Source: Undaria pinnatifida | Lineage: Eukaryota; Sar; Phaeophyceae; Laminariales; Alariaceae | Assembly: GCA_012845835.1 (NCBI GenBank) | Contig: JABAKD010000030.1 | Location: 11,990,080 to 12,054,079 of the forward strand | Reading direction: 5' to 3' | DNA: 64,000 nucleotides | Shown: piece by piece, positions 37,401 to 48,179 of the stretch | Layout of the letters: every line of letters begins with the position of its first letter | Position numbering within the stretch: position 1 is the stretch's first letter | Translations under genes and position numbers: made by a program | The notes under the pieces: model-generated | What the model saw: only the letters and a program-made list of their open reading frames with translations | Told to the model about the DNA's origin: nothing | Database searches by the model: none

Positions 37401-40400
37401 GATTTTGGCCATTCTGCAGCCCCTAACGCGTACAAGTACATTGAGGCGCTCGTGCTGTAACGAACGCGGGGCTCCGATAGAGGCTGGCATCGATCGGTAT
37501 GCCAGGGGTTAGCATTGTCGCCGAAGTGCAATGTTAAACAACATCGTTGGCGCGAGAACTCGTATTTCACGTTGAACATTAGACTAGATGGCAAAAATAT
37601 ACTCTGGAGAGTATTTGTAATGTTATTCTCTTGAGCCGTTCACCGGGTTGAAGAATGCGACGGAGTGATGTGGCAGTATAAAAAAAAAATTGCTGTGAAT
37701 GTAACCTTTTTGTCCTAGATCGGCGGCGAAGGAGGAGCAGGTTTGGTTCGGGAGGCGTGCCGCTTTCCGTGAGGCGTTTTTCCTGTCGCTGTAATATATA
37801 CTAGAAAAAATATAGCTTCTGCTGAAAACAACAAAATCACAGTTTTGTACTCAAGAAATCAACAAAAAATACACGCGCAAAAAAGTAGTCCCAAGTGGTC
37901 CCTTAATGCCCCAACACAGACAACAGCTTTTCCCTCGTTCTGGCCATATGACGCACAATGATCAAGAAATATAGCTCCTGCACCGCTGCCAACGCATCGC
38001 ACGGTTCGTTCTCCTCCTCAGATTCGCAAGACCTGGCGAAAGGGTCTCCACGGGCCTTGCCCTGCGTTTCGTGTGCGGGGTCCGACACCTCCTGGGATGA
38101 AGCCAATGCCCCAGGAGCTAAAGCACGGCCATTGCGCTGCAATGCGCATGCAAAGAGGGACGTCGTGTTGGAGGGCCTCCTGCGATGGGCGGTCGACATC
38201 CACTTCCGACGGTGCTCGCGCGTGCTCCAGGCTTCGTTGTATCGTGCCGCATGCGAGGGGATCCGACAAGCTCTAGACGCCGCTACGGCTGCATCCAGGC
38301 GCGTCTCCCCTCCTTTCTTCCCTCTCGCGTGTAGACTGCTGCTTTCTTTCGTGGGGGGGCTTGCTGGAGATGATGGTGCGTACGTCGCTTCGTTTCTTCA
38401 GAAGCGCTGCGCTGCCGAGCTATTGCCTTTTCTCGCTCCTGCAAGCTCGATGTCTTCGACCAATAGAACGCCGACAGGAAGGCGTGCCGTCGTGAGGGCA
38501 GCAAGACTTCAACTTCCCGTTCTTGAAGCGTACGTGGGTCACCTGTGTCTCTGCCGACATGTGAGCGACACAACAGCCGCGTCTCATCTCTTGTGGCTTG
38601 CACGAAAAGCTCTGGTGGCACTTCGTTTGCTGGACAGCCCAAGTCCGTTAGGAACAGCTTACCGCCAGCCATCAAGCGGGAACATTTCTGCGGTTCTGAA
38701 GTCGCTTTCTCACGCTCTCGCACTTTTGCTTACCCGGCCCAAGCGGGGTACCGGTATTTTGAGCGGTGCACCTGGCAATGCGGGGAATTTTCTGGAAATA
38801 ATTTTCGATAGTGATGCGCGCCCGCTGCTCGATTTGCCGAAGCCTCTGGCGGAGGCAGCCCTTGGCGTGCTCCAAGCAGCGGGGTTTTTACAGCTCACCC
38901 ACCCAGAGGTGCTGTTGGAATCATACCCACCGGTGGCCGTAGATCAAGAAGTCGACACGGTGGCGAGAACTGATACAAGTGCCACCGAAACTGACTCGTC
39001 GAAGGATGGCGTTAAGGAAGAGTCTTTCTCCGGCGGCGTCGATTTTCGCATGGCAAGCTTGTCGTTCCACAGGAGCTGGTCGCTCGCAGCGGCGGGCTTG
39101 GATTCACACCTTCCCTTGCTAACTCACCGAAAACGAGACTTGGACGGTTCCAGGCATGGTGATTCCAGGGATGGTGGTAGTGATGACTCTGACGGTGGGG
39201 AATCGGGTCGAAGTTCTGAGGATGAATCGACGAGGGAAAACGGATGGGGAAGCGTGCCGGATGAAGTGTCCTTGCGCGTGTTTTCGTTCATCACCCCGAA
39301 GCGAGTGTGCCGCCTCATGTGCGTTGATCGCGCGTGGCGAGAGCTACTCTTGGTGGAGAGGGTGTGGAAACCTCTGTTTGAAGCTCGCTGGCCTTTGAGA
39401 GAAATGAAGGATGGCAAGGATCTTGCGCAAGCCTCCGAAAGACTTCTGCAAACGATTGGTTCGGAGGCAGACACGAAGCGCAAGAGAAAGCGAAGGAAGC
39501 ATCACGTCGTACACTGGCAGCTTCTGGAGGTGAGAGAGCTGACTATTCCTGCCAGATGTGTTTGTCGGGAAAACGTACAACTCCGGTTTGCTTGAAACCT
39601 GTGTGATTCGATAGTCGGGCGCCTCTCTGTCAAAATATTGGGGCAACCTGAAACGAGGCGGGTGTGGGGCAATCACCTAGAGGCTGCTTTAACTCCCAAA
39701 CCCACCCTTTGAAGCCCGCGTAACCCCTTTTTTGTCGGCGTAGGTTAGGCTCTTGCCTCGTGAAGCCCGATACTCCTACCTACGGCTGCGGATGACGCCA
39801 TGCCCTATCCGAGTTGAAATATGTGAAACTAGAGTTTCAACGCCCCATTGTGGCGTTAGCGATCGAATCAGTTCGGGCAGAATCCAACGGTTGGAGCTCT
39901 CTTAGGCTTGGCTGTATGCGTGTTATGATAGCAACTTTTTTGTGACGTACAAATCAATTTTTCGGTATGATCCCCCAGCGTGCGAGACCACTCCGCACAT
40001 TTACTACTAAGCCACGACGCAGGTGTGCACGCTTAGTTTCGTTGAGCGTGCAAAAACGTCAATGCTACAGCACTGGCAACTATTGTAGCGTAGGCAGTGT
40101 AGTCGGATCGGCGTGACGATGCTAATTCGCCCGCGCCGCAGGCCATGGTTTGGGGTTTCGGTGTTGTACTCTCCAGAATAGATAACTCCAATGTCGCGTT
40201 GCGGTTCTCTATCACTTGCGTACATGGGATCCATGTTGGTGTCGAGGCTCCCGCGGCGCATTGGAGGCGATGCTATTGCAAGTCCTCCTTCTGTAGGTCG
40301 CACGTACAGTTTTTACCGTTGCAAGGCCATATCTTTTCGTCAGAAGATTTGTAGGAACGGTAGTCGCTCCAGAAGTGTAGGATATCGTATCTTGCAGTAC

Positions 40401-41778
40401 AAGTAGTCGTGGAGTCTCCGTACATTCAGGTAACAGAGAGTCGGACAAATCATTTTCCCGCCGAAAGGTAATCACTATCCACTCTTATTTTCCTGTGAAA
40501 GCACTTCTCCTTGCCTCAAGGCACTTCTATCGTTTGCCTTTGCTTGGTTCGCCGTTGGACCTTGCCCCAACCTGCCGTGTACTAGACGCTAAGAAGGGCA
40601 AGAGGATTACTTGTAGCAGTCATGAGTCGAACCTGGGATACCCGATCCCTCATTTGGCGTGGACGGCAAGACACCAATCCCTCACTTAACCCTTTTTGTA
40701 CTGCAAGAAGGAACCATCTCTGTCCCCAAGTAGTTTTGTCTCTAAAGCTTGGAAAGCTTGGAAAGGCTGAAGAGCTTGGAAAGCTTGGAAAGGTCCAAGC
40801 TAGTTGTTTTTCGGCCAAGCTAGTTTTTCCTCTCGTCATGTTTGGCTTTCGATAATATGACGTACGCTCCAGGTATAGGCCTTTGATGTTGTGGTAGATG
40901 GTTTTCTGGTCAGCAGTTGCACGCGCTTGTGGAAAACGTCATTTGAGCGCGACAACCAAATGACAGCCTGATTGTATTTTCCCATGTCCTTGTACGACAC
41001 TAAGACCACACCACCAAGGCAAGACTGGACGGCGCTGTACCGAGATCGGCATCGGGCAGAGCGAACAGCCAGAGGGAAAAATTCAGCAAGGACAAATTTC
41101 CCGTGGCGTGTGTGTCCTTTCCTCGGTTGCGTGTCCTTGCTCAAGTCCGAGTTTGCAGTCAAGGTGGGAGAAATTAGGAAGGGCCCCCTTAGCGTATTCA
41201 CAAGTAGCGGGGACAGTCGAGCGCCGCAGCCACGAGGGGGCAATCGAGTGCCACGGTTTCCTTCCTGACAACGCGCTATTGCACCATATCATACTGTTGA
41301 TGCAAGAGTTTTGTTTGGCGCTAGATTATTCAACGTAAACCTTTCAAACAAGAGGCGCCTTGGCTTTTGTATAGATATAAGCTATCCGTAGGGATGGGGA
41401 AACGTGACATTTGCTGGCTTAGTTAAGGACCGGCTAAGTGCTCTTATTAATGCTTCAACGGTCCTTACATTCCCGTTGTGAGTCGTATATCGTACGCTGA
41501 GATGGTGAAACGTAGGCTGTGACTTGAGTGTACCCTTCACATGTAGTATATTTGAGCACTACTTGCCGGTACATATCCAAGATCACGTGTATAGTATGAA
41601 CATCGCTGTGTCCGCTAATGCCGTGTTCTCTTGCGCCCCCTGGTTCCCCGAACCGCAACAGCGACACGTCAAAACACACAGGCGGCCACCACAGAAACGG
41701 CGCGTTGCGAAGAAGCCTTCGACGCCAGCAAAGAAGAGGAGAGCACCAACAGGCGCAATGACATCAGAATCGCCTTGA
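34482..41778 (+). CDS. Helical-repeat, F-box and C2H2 zinc-finger protein, 5' end unresolved
   Basis: Exons 34482-34542, 35041-35124, 35628-35889, 38022-39529, 41005-41163 and 41662-41778 join in phase to 729 visible residues and a TGA. Residues 1-135 and 140-400 are Leu/Ala-rich helices resembling HEAT/ARM-type repeats. An acidic Asp/Ser/Gly linker follows (SDDSDGGESGRSSEDES). Next is an F-box (about 544-593: VPDEVSLRVFSFI, then LMCVDRAWREL and VWKPLFEARWP). F-boxes recruit targets to SCF ubiquitin ligases through SKP1. The end carries DWTALYRDRHRAER and one C2H2 finger, C675-x4-C680-x12-H693-x3-H697, whose Cys pair and His pair lie on different exons. The tail is Lys/Arg-rich. An alternative start at ATG 37958 would make a shorter protein, but the acceptor at 38021 fits better. 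Confidence 0.75.
36225..36420. repeat. GGGTC/GGGTCGGGTC-rich imperfect repeat in an intron
   Basis: Plus strand repeats of CGGGTCGGGTC with intervening GTTTTTGACTATCACGGGTC-like units, between exons 3 and 4 of the F-box gene. G-rich but with runs of three at most. Confidence 0.7.
36486..36608. repeat. 9-bp minisatellite (CACCACTAA/CACCATTAC)n
   Basis: About fourteen 9-bp units in the 2.1-kb intron between exons 3 and 4 of the F-box gene. It is immediately followed by a GGAGGCTCC-GACTCC-GGAGC palindrome-like block and TATAGTA repeats. Confidence 0.9.
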
Positions 41779-41894
41779 CAGGCCATATCGGCGAGTTGAA
41801 AGTGTGGCACTCTTATAAGTTACATGTTGGACTTGTGGCTTTTGTACTGCAGTTGCATGATGAATATATTCCGGTCACTGGTGCACCCTGTGCC

Positions 41895-42175
41895 CGGGTC
41901 GAATTTCGTTCAGCAGTCTCCAACGTGCTGAACCACTTTTGTTTGTAGGTCGGCGAGTTGCACTAGTGGCGGTCATAGTTGCGTGCCTGCCCGGGTCTTC
42001 TTCCACGCGAGTTCAGACGTCTCCTACGTTCTGAACTACTGTTTGTGTATTTGTACGAGGGGAATCTTTTGAACGGGGCTGTGGCATTTGTGTCCGGATG
42101 TTGTTGGATGCGAGTTCGCAAGTCTCCTACTTCCTGCAGTACGTTTTGTGTGTTTGTAAGAAGGAAATAAAAGTA
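41895..42175. repeat. Three degenerate copies of a roughly 105-bp tandem unit
   Basis: Each copy contains a GAGTTC- or ATTTCGTTC-headed stretch, then AGTCTCC-AC (or GTCTCCTAC), then GTTTTGTTTGTAG / GTTTGTGTATTTGTA / GTTTTGTGTGTTTGTAAG. Copies centre on 41925, 42035 and 42135, just downstream of the F-box gene. Confidence 0.55.
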
Positions 42176-42910
42176 TTGGATGGGACTTTGAAAGAAGACA
42201 GTGTCCAAAGCCGGCCGGGGGAGTGGTCCGGTGACGCGCGTTTTTTTGTCTTGGCATTGAAAGACTGGATAATTAAAATTGAAGTTTATCTGAAATCAAG
42301 GGCCCCAAGTAGCACTTCGGAACTAGTCTACAGCAGTATTAGCAATGTACTCGAATATGTCTGCCCTCCGCGAAAGCGATGACCCTGAGCGTGAGCTTCA
42401 ACGAGGCGAGGCGCCGTGCGTTGAGTTTGAGGCAATCGGTAGATGGGGTAATCGGGTTGCGTCAGGTGTTCTTTGCTTGACGAGAACCTATTAAATGTTC
42501 AACTTATGTAGACGAAAGCGGTAAGATGTGAGCACGGAAGTGCACAAGATCTTGCGTACCAGGTGCGTCGGACAAAAAGTGTATGAAAGAATTTCTGACC
42601 TGGGGGTGGCACCTTGCCCTTCCCGGGTGCGGCCGGACCTCGGCGTTCGTCCGAGGGTCAACTCTCGCAGCGCCCTGGCTCTATGAGCCCCAGCCAATGG
42701 GGGTGGGGTTTCCCAACCGTGCGGAGCGGTTTCGACCCGGGGGATCACTGTTTTTGTAAAAGGTAAGGACACGGCGTCCAGCAATTAAGAACTTTCCATG
42801 GGACACAAAGACGTATTTGTTTCCCCGTCCTCGGAGTACTTTGATCTCCATCACAGGACCCCTCCCAATAAAAAACTCACCCATATAGTATATTACAAGT
42901 ACCAACAATG

Positions 42911-42990
42911 CAGCTTGCAAAGATGAGTATTGACCCGAAATTCGTCGAACTCACGGCTGACGTCCTTGAATATTTTTTTATAAAATGCCT
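42911..42990. repeat. Dispersed MITE-like end motif, copy 1
   Basis: CAGCTTGCAAAGATGAGT, then a TTCGTCGAACTCACGGCTGACGT-type block and an AT-rich TTTTTTTATAAAATG end. Related copies occur at 50734-50810, 52120-52190, 52801-52866, 57146-57234 and 61311-61391, in both orientations. Confidence 0.65.
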
Positions 42991-43207
42991 TACCCGAAAT
43001 GTGTAAGAGCTCAAATACCTTATCCGAAACGTGTACGTCTCACGAAGTACTTATGACGCCATCTGCGAGAACAAAACAATTCAAAATTCAAAATGCTAAT
43101 TGGGCATGCGGTCTCCCCGCCACACACTCAGGACACATGTCACCTGCGGCACACACCCAGAAGACTTGTCGCCCAGACATGCCACACCCAGGGGGTAGAA
43201 TAGCGGC

Positions 43208-43582
43208 GTGGACAATGAGCGAACCACTGGTAGAGACCACGAGAGCCAAGCTTCACCGAGCGAGGGAGCCAGCACACACGATGGTCCCAAGCCAGAGTTG
43301 ATCGAGGTCGCCTCGGGCAAGACAGTGGCCGTGATCACTCCCAAGATTGTTTTCAAGATAAACGGAAACACGCAGGACATGTACGATGTGCTGACGGAGG
43401 CTACACAAGCCGTTGATGACTTTGTCGTGCTGAAGCGTTATCGGCGAGAAGGGGCTCGTGAGGCGTCCTTCATGTACTCTCTAGCGGTTTACTGCGTGCC
43501 AGCTGTCGAGGATAACCTCAAAGCCGTGCGCCACTGCCTAGCCAGCACAAAATGCCGCTCTGGAAAGTGTTTCACAAAATAA
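43208..43582 (+). CDS. Hypothetical small protein
   Basis: An open frame of 124 codons from an ATG to TAA with exon-like codon use. It reads TVAVITPKIVFKINGNTQDM, then DVLTEATQAVDDFVVLKRY, then SFMYSLAVYCVPAVEDNLKAV, and a Cys-containing CRSGKC end. I do not recognise the family. It lies between a MITE-like motif and a tandem array, so it may be a transposon-derived fragment. Confidence 0.4.
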   Translation: MDNERTTGRDHESQASPSEGASTHDGPKPELIEVASGKTVAVITPKIVFKINGNTQDMYDVLTEATQAVDDFVVLKRYRREGAREASFMYSLAVYCVPAVEDNLKAVRHCLASTKCRSGKCFTK

Positions 43583-43629
43583 ATGTTTCGAAGTTTCTTG
43601 GATGTACGTGAGAAAACATGCTATAATAG

Positions 43630-43985
43630 CAGCGTCTACAGCAGGCGCACCGTACCCACACGTCAGTACGGACCTTGATACCTTACCTAGGCGTTAGGTA
43701 CAATAAGCACGCCGCTCCAATACTTACCCGGGTATAGGTAATGCCGTCGACGAAATACTCGGGTTTAGGTACGAGCCTTGGGGCGACCTCAATATCTTAC
43801 CGAAGTATTAGGTACGTTAGGTATGAATCCTGATACCTTACCTAAGTGTTAGGTACGTTAGGTGCGGATGTCAAGACCTTACCCAAGTTTTACGTACGTG
43901 AGGTACGGACCCCGATACCCTACCTAAGCGTTAGATACGTTAGGTACGCACCGCGATACCTTACCTAAGCTTTAGGTTACGATGG
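43630..43985. repeat. Tandem array of roughly 35-bp units with ACCTTACCTAAGCGTTAGGTACGTTAGGTA core
   Basis: Eight or nine diverged units repeat GATACCTTACCTAAGC-type then TTAGGTACGTTAGGTAC-type blocks. The TACCTTACCTAA and TTAGGTACGTTAGGTA halves are partly complementary, so each unit can fold back. Non-coding. Confidence 0.8.
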
Positions 43986-44044
43986 GTACGTCGACCTCCC
44001 ATGGAGTTCGCACGGTTATAGTGCAAACCCGTGGGTCACCCACT

Positions 44045-44575
44045 GTTGGTTATATAGAACTACCTACTGAACTACGTAGTCACGTGACTACGTAGCTCAG
44101 TGGGTAGTTCTATAGTCTAGACTATAGTCAACAAAATATATGTTTGGGAGTCCGCGAATCGACTCTCGCCGACTTCGTAACAGGGATCTCTGGGGCTCTC
44201 TCTTCTCGCCACGCACTACCGTAGTACTCAGGGGCACACTATCATAACCAGCCACGTCTCCAGCGCGCACGCTTGCAAAAACGTTGTTTCCTTTTTGCCT
44301 TTCCCGGAAAAAAGCGGAAATACGAAGTCGGTGGGACTCGAACAAAAGACGTGGCTCCTGAGTACTACGGTAGTGCGTGGCGAGGGGAGAGAGACACGGA
44401 GATTCCTGTTACGAAGTCGGTGAGAGTCAATTGGCGGACTCCCAAACATATATTTTGTTGGTTATATAGAACTACCTACTGAACTACGGAGTCACGTGAC
44501 TGCGTAGTTCAGTGGGTAGTTCTAGTGACTCCGTAGTTCAGTAGGTAGTTCTATATAACCAACACCCACGAACTT
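44045..44575. mobile_element. Foldback (palindromic) element with nested terminal hairpins
   Basis: Arms of roughly 170-200 bp (44045-44240 and 44340-44575) are inverted copies. They share ACAAAATATATGTTTGGGAG, then ACTCTC-CCGACTTCGTAAC, then CACGCACTACCGTAGTACTC. Each end is itself a near-perfect palindrome around GTCACGTGAC flanked by GAACTACCTACTGAACTAC and its complement. GTAGCTCAGTGGGTAG within it matches a tRNA A-box. The roughly 100-bp centre contains a TTCGAGTCCC B-box-like motif on the minus strand. No transposase. Confidence 0.75.
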
Positions 44576-44579
44576 AAAA

Positions 44580-45075
44580 CGCTGGCCCCTGGGTCCCCCA
44601 TGGGTCGCCTATGGGTCGCCCACGCACTTCGAGCGCTGACCCAGGGGTCGCTCATGCGTCTCTCATGGGTTTATAGTACTAGCCCATGGGTCACCCATTG
44701 GTTAACAGTGTGGCCCATTGGTCGACCATGGGTAGACCGTGGGTTCATATTGCTGGCCAATGGATCGACCATGGGTCCCCCGTGGGTCGTTCATGGGTAC
44801 TCTCGTTACCCCGTTGGTATACAGTGCTGACCCATGCGCCCATGGGTTTCCAGTACGGCCAGTTGATCGTCTATGGGTCTCCCATGGGTCGCCCATGGAT
44901 TTCTCGCGGTTTTACAGTACTAGCCCATAGTCGTAGCCCGTAGCTCGCTCAAGGGTCTCACATGAGTCTCCGATGAGTGCAGTGATGACCCATGGGTCGC
45001 CCATAGGTTTCTGTTACTTGCCCCCACACGGGTCTGCCGTGGTTCTGCCGTGGGTATCCCGTGGCTTTCTCAATG
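44580..45075. repeat. Degenerate array built on CCCATGGGTCGCC
   Basis: About twenty variants of the palindrome-centred word CCATGGGT (or CCATTGGT, CCGTGGGT) recur every 12-20 bases. In places a longer period of about 55 bases has GTACTAGCCCATGGGT-like starts. Frames through it read MGRPWV-like peptides on plus and similar ones on minus; these are artefacts of the repeat. Confidence 0.85.
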
Positions 45076-45825
45076 GGGCTTCCTGGGACACCCACGCAAT
45101 GTCCACGAAATGCACGCCAAAGTACCCATGTAAAACGCCAATATTGTGTATCTTCGTCTTTTCCCAGCTGGTAATGCAACGATCGCTACGAATCGACCTC
45201 GCACATACAAGTTGTTTCTTTCGAGGGATAGCGTACTTATTTCCCCCGCCGCTGTTGTTCCTCGCGCCTCCACCACATGCGCTGGCAGGTTGAACATCAC
45301 CGGAGTGCAGAGCCTATGGGCCCGCCGACCCCTGCACTGTCATGGGCTTTAGAGTAATGTCCTTTCGTTTCCTGTTGTCAGGCCCGTACACTGTCGTTGC
45401 CGTTTGCGTCACGTCTTTTCCACCATAGTATTGGTCGAGCTAGCATCGCGAACGATCTCAACCCATCTCGGAGCGAGGGCTGGCGAGAGGGCAAAGGCTT
45501 GACTTGCTCTGAGCTGTGCAGAGCGGAGAGAGGTTACGCGCCATGTTTTTCTTCACCTCTCTCACCCTCTTCTATCATACGCTCTCGATCTCGTAATGTC
45601 GTAATGTAGTGATGGACATTCTAACATAGTCAGTTCATTGGCCATCCTCTATCTACGCCCTGCGCAGGGAGATCCCCCCGCTTTACCATGCGGATAGTAT
45701 GGAACTCCCTGGCCTGTGGCTAGCATCATCTTTGGTATAGGCCAAAGCTGGAGTAAGATAATATCCGCGTGGTTGAGAGAGAAAATCTGCCTTGGTAGGG
45801 TAGGAAAGGCGCCTGACGAAGGTGT

Positions 45826-45882
45826 GTATATGTAGGTGTAGGTGTAGGTGTAGGTGTAGGCACAGATGTAGGTGTAGGCTAC
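45826..45882. repeat. (GTAGGT)n hexamer repeat
   Basis: About nine GTAGGT units interrupted once by CACAGAT. Reverse frames read Thr-Tyr repeats and are not genes. Confidence 0.85.
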
Positions 45883-45899
45883 GATAGAGGTTACCATTT

Positions 45900-47620
45900 T
45901 TTTTCTGATGAATCTCACTTACATAGCTACACGCCTCGCCCAAAAAACTGTTTTTTGAGTAGACTGAAAGTGCAACTTGATGAACAGGGTCAACGTCTAG
46001 GCATCAAAAACATCAATGTTTCGTGAAAATACTGGCCTATTATTTTTTTTTTCCGACGATTTTGGGTCAAGGAGCCCCGTCATTCACAAAACATTTTAGC
46101 CAAAAAACGGTATACCTTCCTCTACCGTAGCACACGTCGCTAGAACGCAGGAGGGGGGCAGAAAGGGGAAACCAACACATCGTGCAGAACCTCTCGACTC
46201 TCTACACTAGTCAGAACTGAATCCTTTCCCATCCCGGCTTTCCTCGTTCTGGGACCGATGAGATCATTCGAGACGCCTGCCCGACCAACAAGAAGGGAAT
46301 CAACACGGTGCAAAAGATCATGGCAGTTCACGGGTCGGTAACCCACCCTCTCCGTACTGCGGCGAGTGCCCGCCGTGGACGGTGGGGGAGAGAGAGACTA
46401 CAAATGAAAGGCGGGAGCTTCAAGTAGGCTATCACTCATAATCAACAAGACACATTTTTTATCTTGTTCGATTCACTCTCGGCATTGATCTCTGGGGAAC
46501 TCACTCTCCTCGCCACGTAATAATGGTCGAGGTCAAGAGCCTTCCAACCTTTTCCCACCTACCTCTAGACTATCTTCGTGGGTGGATCATCGGCTTCTGA
46601 GCGTGGTGGCTTCTGAGCAAGATGTTCGTGGGTCAAATTCTAAAAAGGCTCTGATTTCTTGATATTTACCAATAGTTTTTGGCGAACAGAGAGTTCCCAG
46701 AATTTCACGAATATCAATGCCGAGGCTGAGTCGAACGCACAAAGCATACTAGTTCGTACCACGTACATGTTGTGGATCAGAAGCAGAATATATAACCCAA
46801 TTTTTTTACAATTCTAAACCAGAGAAGACTGAGTAATAGACTATTTTACTAGGATAACCCTTCTTGCCACAAGGGTATGCAACAACGTCACGAGCATCGG
46901 AATGTACCGAAAATTACAGGGGTCACACTCGTGAGGCTCGCCTTGGTACTTTCATGATGACCCCCAGATTTTTTTCCTGATGATCCTCAGAAATCACCTA
47001 TCCCCAATCGAGCCGTGCGCCTGATGACTGCTATTTGTAATTTACCAGTTGCTTGATGGTGTTAATGGTACTCAGGAACACGACGGAGATGATCCACCGT
47101 GTATTAGGGAGTTCAATAATTTGATGAGGGATTTATGTGTAAGGTGTAAAAGGGATACTTCTGCGCGGGACGGATGGAAGTTTTTTTTTGCTGGATACTT
47201 TCCCTGCATGGTTGGTCATGAGCTGTCACTCGACGGCCGGATAATACAAGCGGTAGTTCTGAGTCACCGTCTTGAGTCACCGCCACGCGTTCCCGTGCCA
47301 GCTGCGTAGACACCTTCAGGGATCGATCAACAGATCGGAAAGGACTACTTTCGGCAGCGATACGAGGGAAGCACCACCGAAGAGTGGGAGCTCCAAACGT
47401 CCAACGATAATCAATGAGGCTATATGAAATTGGCCGCGGTGCATTGCCGAGTCACGGCCACATGGAGTAAGGGGCGTTACTGATATGATGGCTTCGCGTC
47501 ATGTGTAGAGCGGCGCGGTTTGTTTGTGAGTGCAAGATTGCACACATCGGGCAGGGTGGCGATCCAGATAATATTTAGCTTATAGTTGTCGTTGTGGGTT
47601 GTTAAACGTTGCGTAAGAGC
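45900..47620. other. Gene-free stretch
   Basis: Only short open frames, none with a recognisable domain. The longest plus frame (47049-47309, 86 codons) reads CIREFNNLMRDLCVRCKR and GYFPCMVGHELSLDGR. It lacks splice or homology support. Confidence 0.4.
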
Positions 47621-47639
47621 CACATCATACCTGCACATA

Positions 47640-47955
47640 CGTAGAGACCCCACCCGGCGAGCATGTGCGCAAGAGCTGTGTGATAAAGATACCACCCCCT
47701 GCAAAATATGATCTAGATCGTGCAGATCGTACATCTCAGGTCACCAAGTCAACGTAGATCAACAAACCAGACATATCATGATCTGGATAATGTAGATAGG
47801 GTGCAAGGTTGATTATTTTAAAGGGCTCTATCATGCGGACCCCACTCGACAAGCAGTATGCGCGCAAGATCCATGCCGTACAGATCACACCCAGGTCGTG
47901 TAGATCACATGATAAATCAGGGGTCCATCTGCTCCGAAAGATCTGGGTCGTAACA
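47640..47955. repeat. Two copies of a roughly 120-bp dispersed repeat
   Basis: Copies at about 47640-47760 and 47835-47955 share GCGCAAGA, ATCAC or ATACCACC, GATC-TAGATC or GTGTAGATC, and the block around TCAGGGGTCCATCTGCTCCGA. A third copy, including TCAGGGGTCTATGTGCTCCGA, lies at about 58775-58910 in an ABCD intron. Confidence 0.6.
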
Positions 47956-48179
47956 TGGGGATCTGATTTGTCAAGTGAACGTCCGGGTGTGGGACTTCAG
48001 ACTTCTGTGGATTATCCGGTAAGAACTAAAGAACCACGGCAAACCTCGCAATAGTGTGACTCCCACTGTCTCCTGCTTTCTCGGATACCCCGTACGCTGA
48101 ATACGAGAGCTGGCGCCTCTTCACCGCTTCGCACAACTCGCCCGGCACCAATCCTTCGATGTTTTTCATCATCAATAAT

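Noticed and set aside
37958-38021. ATG at 37958 as the start of a separate F-box gene
   Set aside because: A strong pyrimidine tract and acceptor at 38021 joins in phase to the upstream helical-repeat exons. The short N-terminus is still possible as an alternative.
44600-44943. Open frames reading MGRPWV-like repeats
   Set aside because: Artefacts of the CCATGGGT array; similar frames appear on both strands.
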